Source: Hamiltosporidium magnivora
Lineage: Eukaryota > Microsporidia > Dubosqiidae
Direction: 5' to 3'
Assembly: GCA_004325065.1 (NCBI GenBank)
Contig: PITI01000565.1
Span: forward strand, 1 to 10,819
DNA: 10,819 bases
Shown here one piece after another: positions 8,780 through 10,819 of this stretch. Numbering within the stretch: position 1 is the stretch's first letter; every line of letters begins with the position of its first letter. The position numbers and the translations under genes were made by a program. Below the pieces are notes generated by a model. It saw only the letters and a list, made by a program, of their open reading frames with translations, made no database searches and was not told the DNA's origin.

Positions 8780-9591
8780 GCCACTTCTTTAAGTTATATG
8801 AGGCAGTACATGTGATGTTGGTAAAGAATAAGATCACTTTCAGCAAGGGTGTAGAGAATATCTATACCTTCCCGCAAAAACCCGAAAGAGGATTAAATTA
8901 TGCAGAAATAGAGGCGAAAATATGTTTTTACAACTCTTGGATATTAAATGAGAAATTTAAGGATATATCGATCAGAAAGAAGATCAGCAATAATAAAGGG
9001 TAAAAACAACTATAAAACTTGCTTTGTACTGATAAAAAGCTTTTTAATAATAAAATCCAGTTGGCAGAGGAAGTCAAAAAGAGGAAATTAGAAGTATCTC
9101 AACTAGCAGCGATTCAAATGAAATTATAATTTCGCATTAAAATATATGATTTAAAAGTAATTAATATTCCCATTGGTATTATACTTGTTAACGGTGGAAA
9201 GCCATTTTTCAAACTCATCAAAAGGCAAATAAAAAACGACAGTGACTTAGAGCAAAAATTTCTATTGAAACAATAAGAATTGGCTAAATCATGTAATGTT
9301 TCTAATGGAACTCCAAAAATTGCCATTCTTTCTCTAAATGAAATCGTTTCAGCTGTTTTTTTGTTATACGAAATATACAGAATATTTCTTCAATACTTTT
9401 GAAAACTCTAAAATTGGAGTTCAAGTATAATTTATATCATTTAATGATTCAAAATTGATTTCTTATATGATCCCACTAGAGCAATGCATGGTTTTCCAGA
9501 AGTAACCACAACTGTTTCCATTAAATACATGTGTTCTAATACAAAACACCTCTTTTATTCCTTTGAAAGAATTAGTGACCCGAATAAATAG
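8776..9591 (+). pseudogene. LINE B C-terminal region, possible restriction-like endonuclease
   Basis: A single frame can be read from 8776 to a TAG at 9589, about 271 codons with stops at 9001, 9013, 9127, 9274, 9400, 9409, 9442 and 9445 but no evident shift. The first part, HFFKLYEAVHVMLVKNKITF and later PQKPERGLNYAEIEAK (8782-8919), fits the KLD-AIR-LIKH and P--ELGRGL-S-E segments after the RT. LCTDKKLFNNKIQ (9022-9060) fits the LHKKLFNAR-type stretch. INIPIGIILVNGGKPFFKL (9160-9216) may be the strand where the R2-type restriction-like endonuclease has its KPD motif; the Asp would be Phe here. SIKYMCSNTKHLFYSFERI (9508-9564) recalls the family's final AYIQS--LKKTLE-ISFE segment. The CCHC zinc motif of R2 was not seen. 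The endonuclease reading is tentative. Confidence 0.5.
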
Positions 9592-10040
9592 TTTAAGTAG
9601 AAGAAGCAGTTTTGGGCGGGAAAAGTATAATGGGGTCGTCCTACTAGTCAAATATCTATATCTGAGCCATTACGAGCACAAAAATGAAGTGCTATATGCA
9701 AAACTTTTCAAATAGAACGTTTGATGCTGAAAAAAATGCTATTTATGATTTTTTCTCTTTGGAAGTATTTATACTCCGGTGCACGGTAAAACTTATTTAT
9801 ATTTAGAAAAAATCTAGATTTTTCTCAGTATTTTGTGAACAATTAGACAAATTTTGCATCATAATCAGGTTTGATTTCAGCCATAATGCAAAATTTATGG
9901 TGGCGAGTTAATAGTTTTAACCAAAACTAATTTTAATAGTAGGCTTAAGTTGGCAGATTACATTTAAGAATTTAATTTTGAAATAATTATTGATGTAAAA
10001 TTCGAAAAACACTGTTCTGAAAATTATTGCAATTCTATAT
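9592..10040. other. Spacer or LINE B 3' untranslated sequence, with a stem-loop
   Basis: About 450 bases with no coding trace. An 11-bp perfect inverted repeat, AAATTTTGCAT at 9849-9859 and ATGCAAAATTT at 9886-9896, encloses 26 bases and would form a stem-loop. The stretch ends exactly where the transposon terminal repeat begins at 10041. Part may be LINE B 3' untranslated sequence, but no tail or target-site duplication marks an end. Confidence 0.5.
9849..9896. other. Stem-loop, 11-bp perfect stem
   Basis: AAATTTTGCAT (9849-9859) and its exact reverse complement ATGCAAAATTT (9886-9896) flank 26 bases. It sits about 145 bases before the transposon end and 260 after the last LINE B coding trace. 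It could be a 3' structure of LINE B recognised by its reverse transcriptase, or chance. Confidence 0.45.
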
Positions 10041-10090
10041 TATAGGGTTTTTCGATCAATATAAAAATTTTTGCAATCAATATTATAATT
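10041..10090 (+). repeat. Left terminal inverted repeat of Tc1/IS630-like element
   Basis: Starting TATAGGG, this repeat is the reverse complement, with about five mismatches, of the last unit and edge of the array at 83-131. Inside it are two direct half-repeats of about 21 bp. Both carry a run of T and then ATCAATAT: TTTTTCGATCAATAT at 10048-10062 and TTTTTGCAATCAATAT at 10068-10083. Paired direct sites within a terminal repeat suggest two transposase contact sites, an inference from layout only. Confidence 0.8.
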
Positions 10091-10144
10091 ATTTTTAAAA
10101 AATAGAAATTTAAAAAATAATTTATTCATTATAAAATTAATACC

Positions 10145-10819
10145 ATGTCAAATTCCTTTTTAGGTAAAAATACCAAAAAGAACAAATATGATTTTCATGT
10201 CGGTGAAACACCGGAATGTACAGAGTGTGAAAATGACAATGTTGTGAAGTGTCTTGTTGAAACATCGGGATCAAATGATGAAAATCTCTTCATAACCACT
10301 ATTCCAACTCGGAGGAAACAAAAAGTTTCTATTAATGATCAGGAACGCATAATTGAAAAGATATTAGAAGGCTATTCTATGTCCGCAATTGCCTCGATGT
10401 ATCGAATAAATTTCCAGACGGTTAATAGTATCGTTAGACGATATTTAAAAACCGGCTTGGTATTTGTCGAGAAAATAGGCGCTCAAGGTTAACTTTGGAA
10501 ATAAAAGAGAGCTTACAAACCTATGTTGATTTGGAGACTACAAAAACCCTTATGAGTTGGCAGAATGGGTCAAGTGTACATTTAATGTTGATGTGTCAAC
10601 TAGTACAATTGATCGCGCACTAAGGGAGTTCCATTACAATCTAAAGCGTGTAAAATTAGTGCCTGAGCGTAGAAATACACTTTCGACAATTAAGCTAAGA
10701 ACCAATTATGCAACTAGTTTTCGTGAGTTGGAGGTTGATAACGATGACAAAAACTTTGTCTTTTTAGATGAAGTTGGGTTTGCAGTAGTCACACGCCCCA
10801 GTAGAGGTCGTAACATGAG
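10145..10819 (+). pseudogene. Tc1/IS630-type DDE transposase, two frameshifts, 3' end missing
   Basis: The first frame (10145-10492, 115 codons) starts at an ATG. It has about 55 residues of N-terminal extension with Cys at 25, 28 and 36, and then a helix-turn-helix at about residues 64-102 (SINDQERIIEKILEGYSMSA, then IASMYRINFQTVNSIVRRY), the DNA-binding part of Tc1/IS630 transposases. It stops at 10490, but LTLEIKESLQTYVD continues at 10489 in the next frame, a one-base loss. A second shift at about 10536-10550 leads into YELAEWVKCTFNVDVSTSTI from 10551, the second helix-turn-helix. The frame then stays open to the window end through FHYNLKRVKLVPERRN and FVFLDEVGF (10755-10781). The Asp at 10767-10769 is the first catalytic Asp of the DDE triad, followed by TRPSRGRN as in the DDE_3 family. 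The later two catalytic residues lie beyond the window. As it stands the gene is broken. Confidence 0.85.

Larger units (their letters stand above)
6551..9591 (+). mobile_element. LINE B: decayed R2/NeSL-like non-LTR retrotransposon
   Basis: A coding span of about 1,010 codons with a fixed order of parts: an unassigned N-terminal region (6551-7198), a Trp-containing helical linker (7200-7760), reverse transcriptase (7995-8540), and a long C-terminal region (8636-9591). The linker-then-RT arrangement, the SENQL-AVRGV segment before motif A, the QGDSLSPLLF-type motif B and a C-terminal rather than N-terminal endonuclease point to the R2/NeSL group of site-specific-type LINEs as found in microsporidia and other protists. 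No N-terminal APE endonuclease is present, so it is not a second copy of LINE A. Stops and shifts break it throughout. No poly-A or target-site duplication was seen, so the ends given are those of the coding traces only. Confidence 0.7.
10041..10819 (+). mobile_element. Tc1/IS630-like DNA transposon, left end, cut by window edge
   Basis: The element begins at TATAGGG (10041-10047), fitting the TA target of this superfamily. It has a terminal repeat of about 50 bp, 54 bases of A+T-rich leader, and then a transposase frame starting at 10145. The right terminal repeat lies beyond the window. The array at 1-131 is the inverted end of another copy. Two frameshifts in the transposase show this copy is not autonomous. 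Confidence 0.8.

Noticed and set aside
6551..9591. Stop-codon reassignment to explain many in-frame stops
   Set aside because: TAA, TAG and TGA all occur, and frames also shift repeatedly, which recoding would not explain.
132..10040. A single composite transposon carrying the whole interval
   Set aside because: The terminal repeats face inward with their outer edges, so the interval lies outside both elements rather than within one.
10480..10495. Programmed -1 frameshift in the transposase
   Set aside because: No slippery heptamer precedes the overlap, and a second shift lies about 50 bases on; mutation is simpler.

Overview
The window is A+T-rich eukaryotic repeat DNA. I found no intact gene, no tRNA or rRNA and no CRISPR array. 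What can be read are three worn-down transposable elements of three different classes, separated by gene-free A+T-rich spacers. A repeat-laden microsporidian, or the genome of an arthropod host, fits best. The Tc1/IS630-type transposase and the LINE relic at 6551-9591 resemble elements I associate with large microsporidian genomes. The LINE at 1342-4075 has an arthropod-like flavour. The organism call is an inference.

Layout: (1) 1-131 is a tandem array of a 41-bp unit that ends in ACCCTATA. It is the outer end of a Tc1/IS630-like transposon whose body lies left of the window. (2) 132-1341 is spacer. (3) 1342-4075 (+) is LINE A, an eroded but nearly full-length non-LTR retrotransposon frame: apurinic-type endonuclease, reverse transcriptase and a conserved C-terminal tail. 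(4) 4076-6550 is about 2.5 kb with no recognisable gene. (5) 6551-9591 (+) is LINE B, a different non-LTR element: an unassigned N-terminal region, a coiled linker, reverse transcriptase, and a C-terminal region that may be a restriction-like endonuclease. (6) 9592-10040 is spacer. (7) 10041-10819 (+) is the left end of a Tc1/IS630-like DNA transposon: a terminal repeat, then a transposase frame carrying two frameshifts and cut by the window edge just after its first catalytic aspartate.

The terminal repeats at 1-131 and 10041-10090 are inverted copies of one family, with their outer ends facing each other across 9.9 kb. The simplest reading is two separate insertions of one transposon family on either side of an older pair of LINE relics. 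In the array the repeat has grown into alternating 20- and 21-bp half-units, the most structured feature of the window. The other point worth a look is uneven decay in LINE B, whose N-terminal 214 codons are far better preserved than its reverse transcriptase. All family assignments come from reading translations by eye; no database search was possible.
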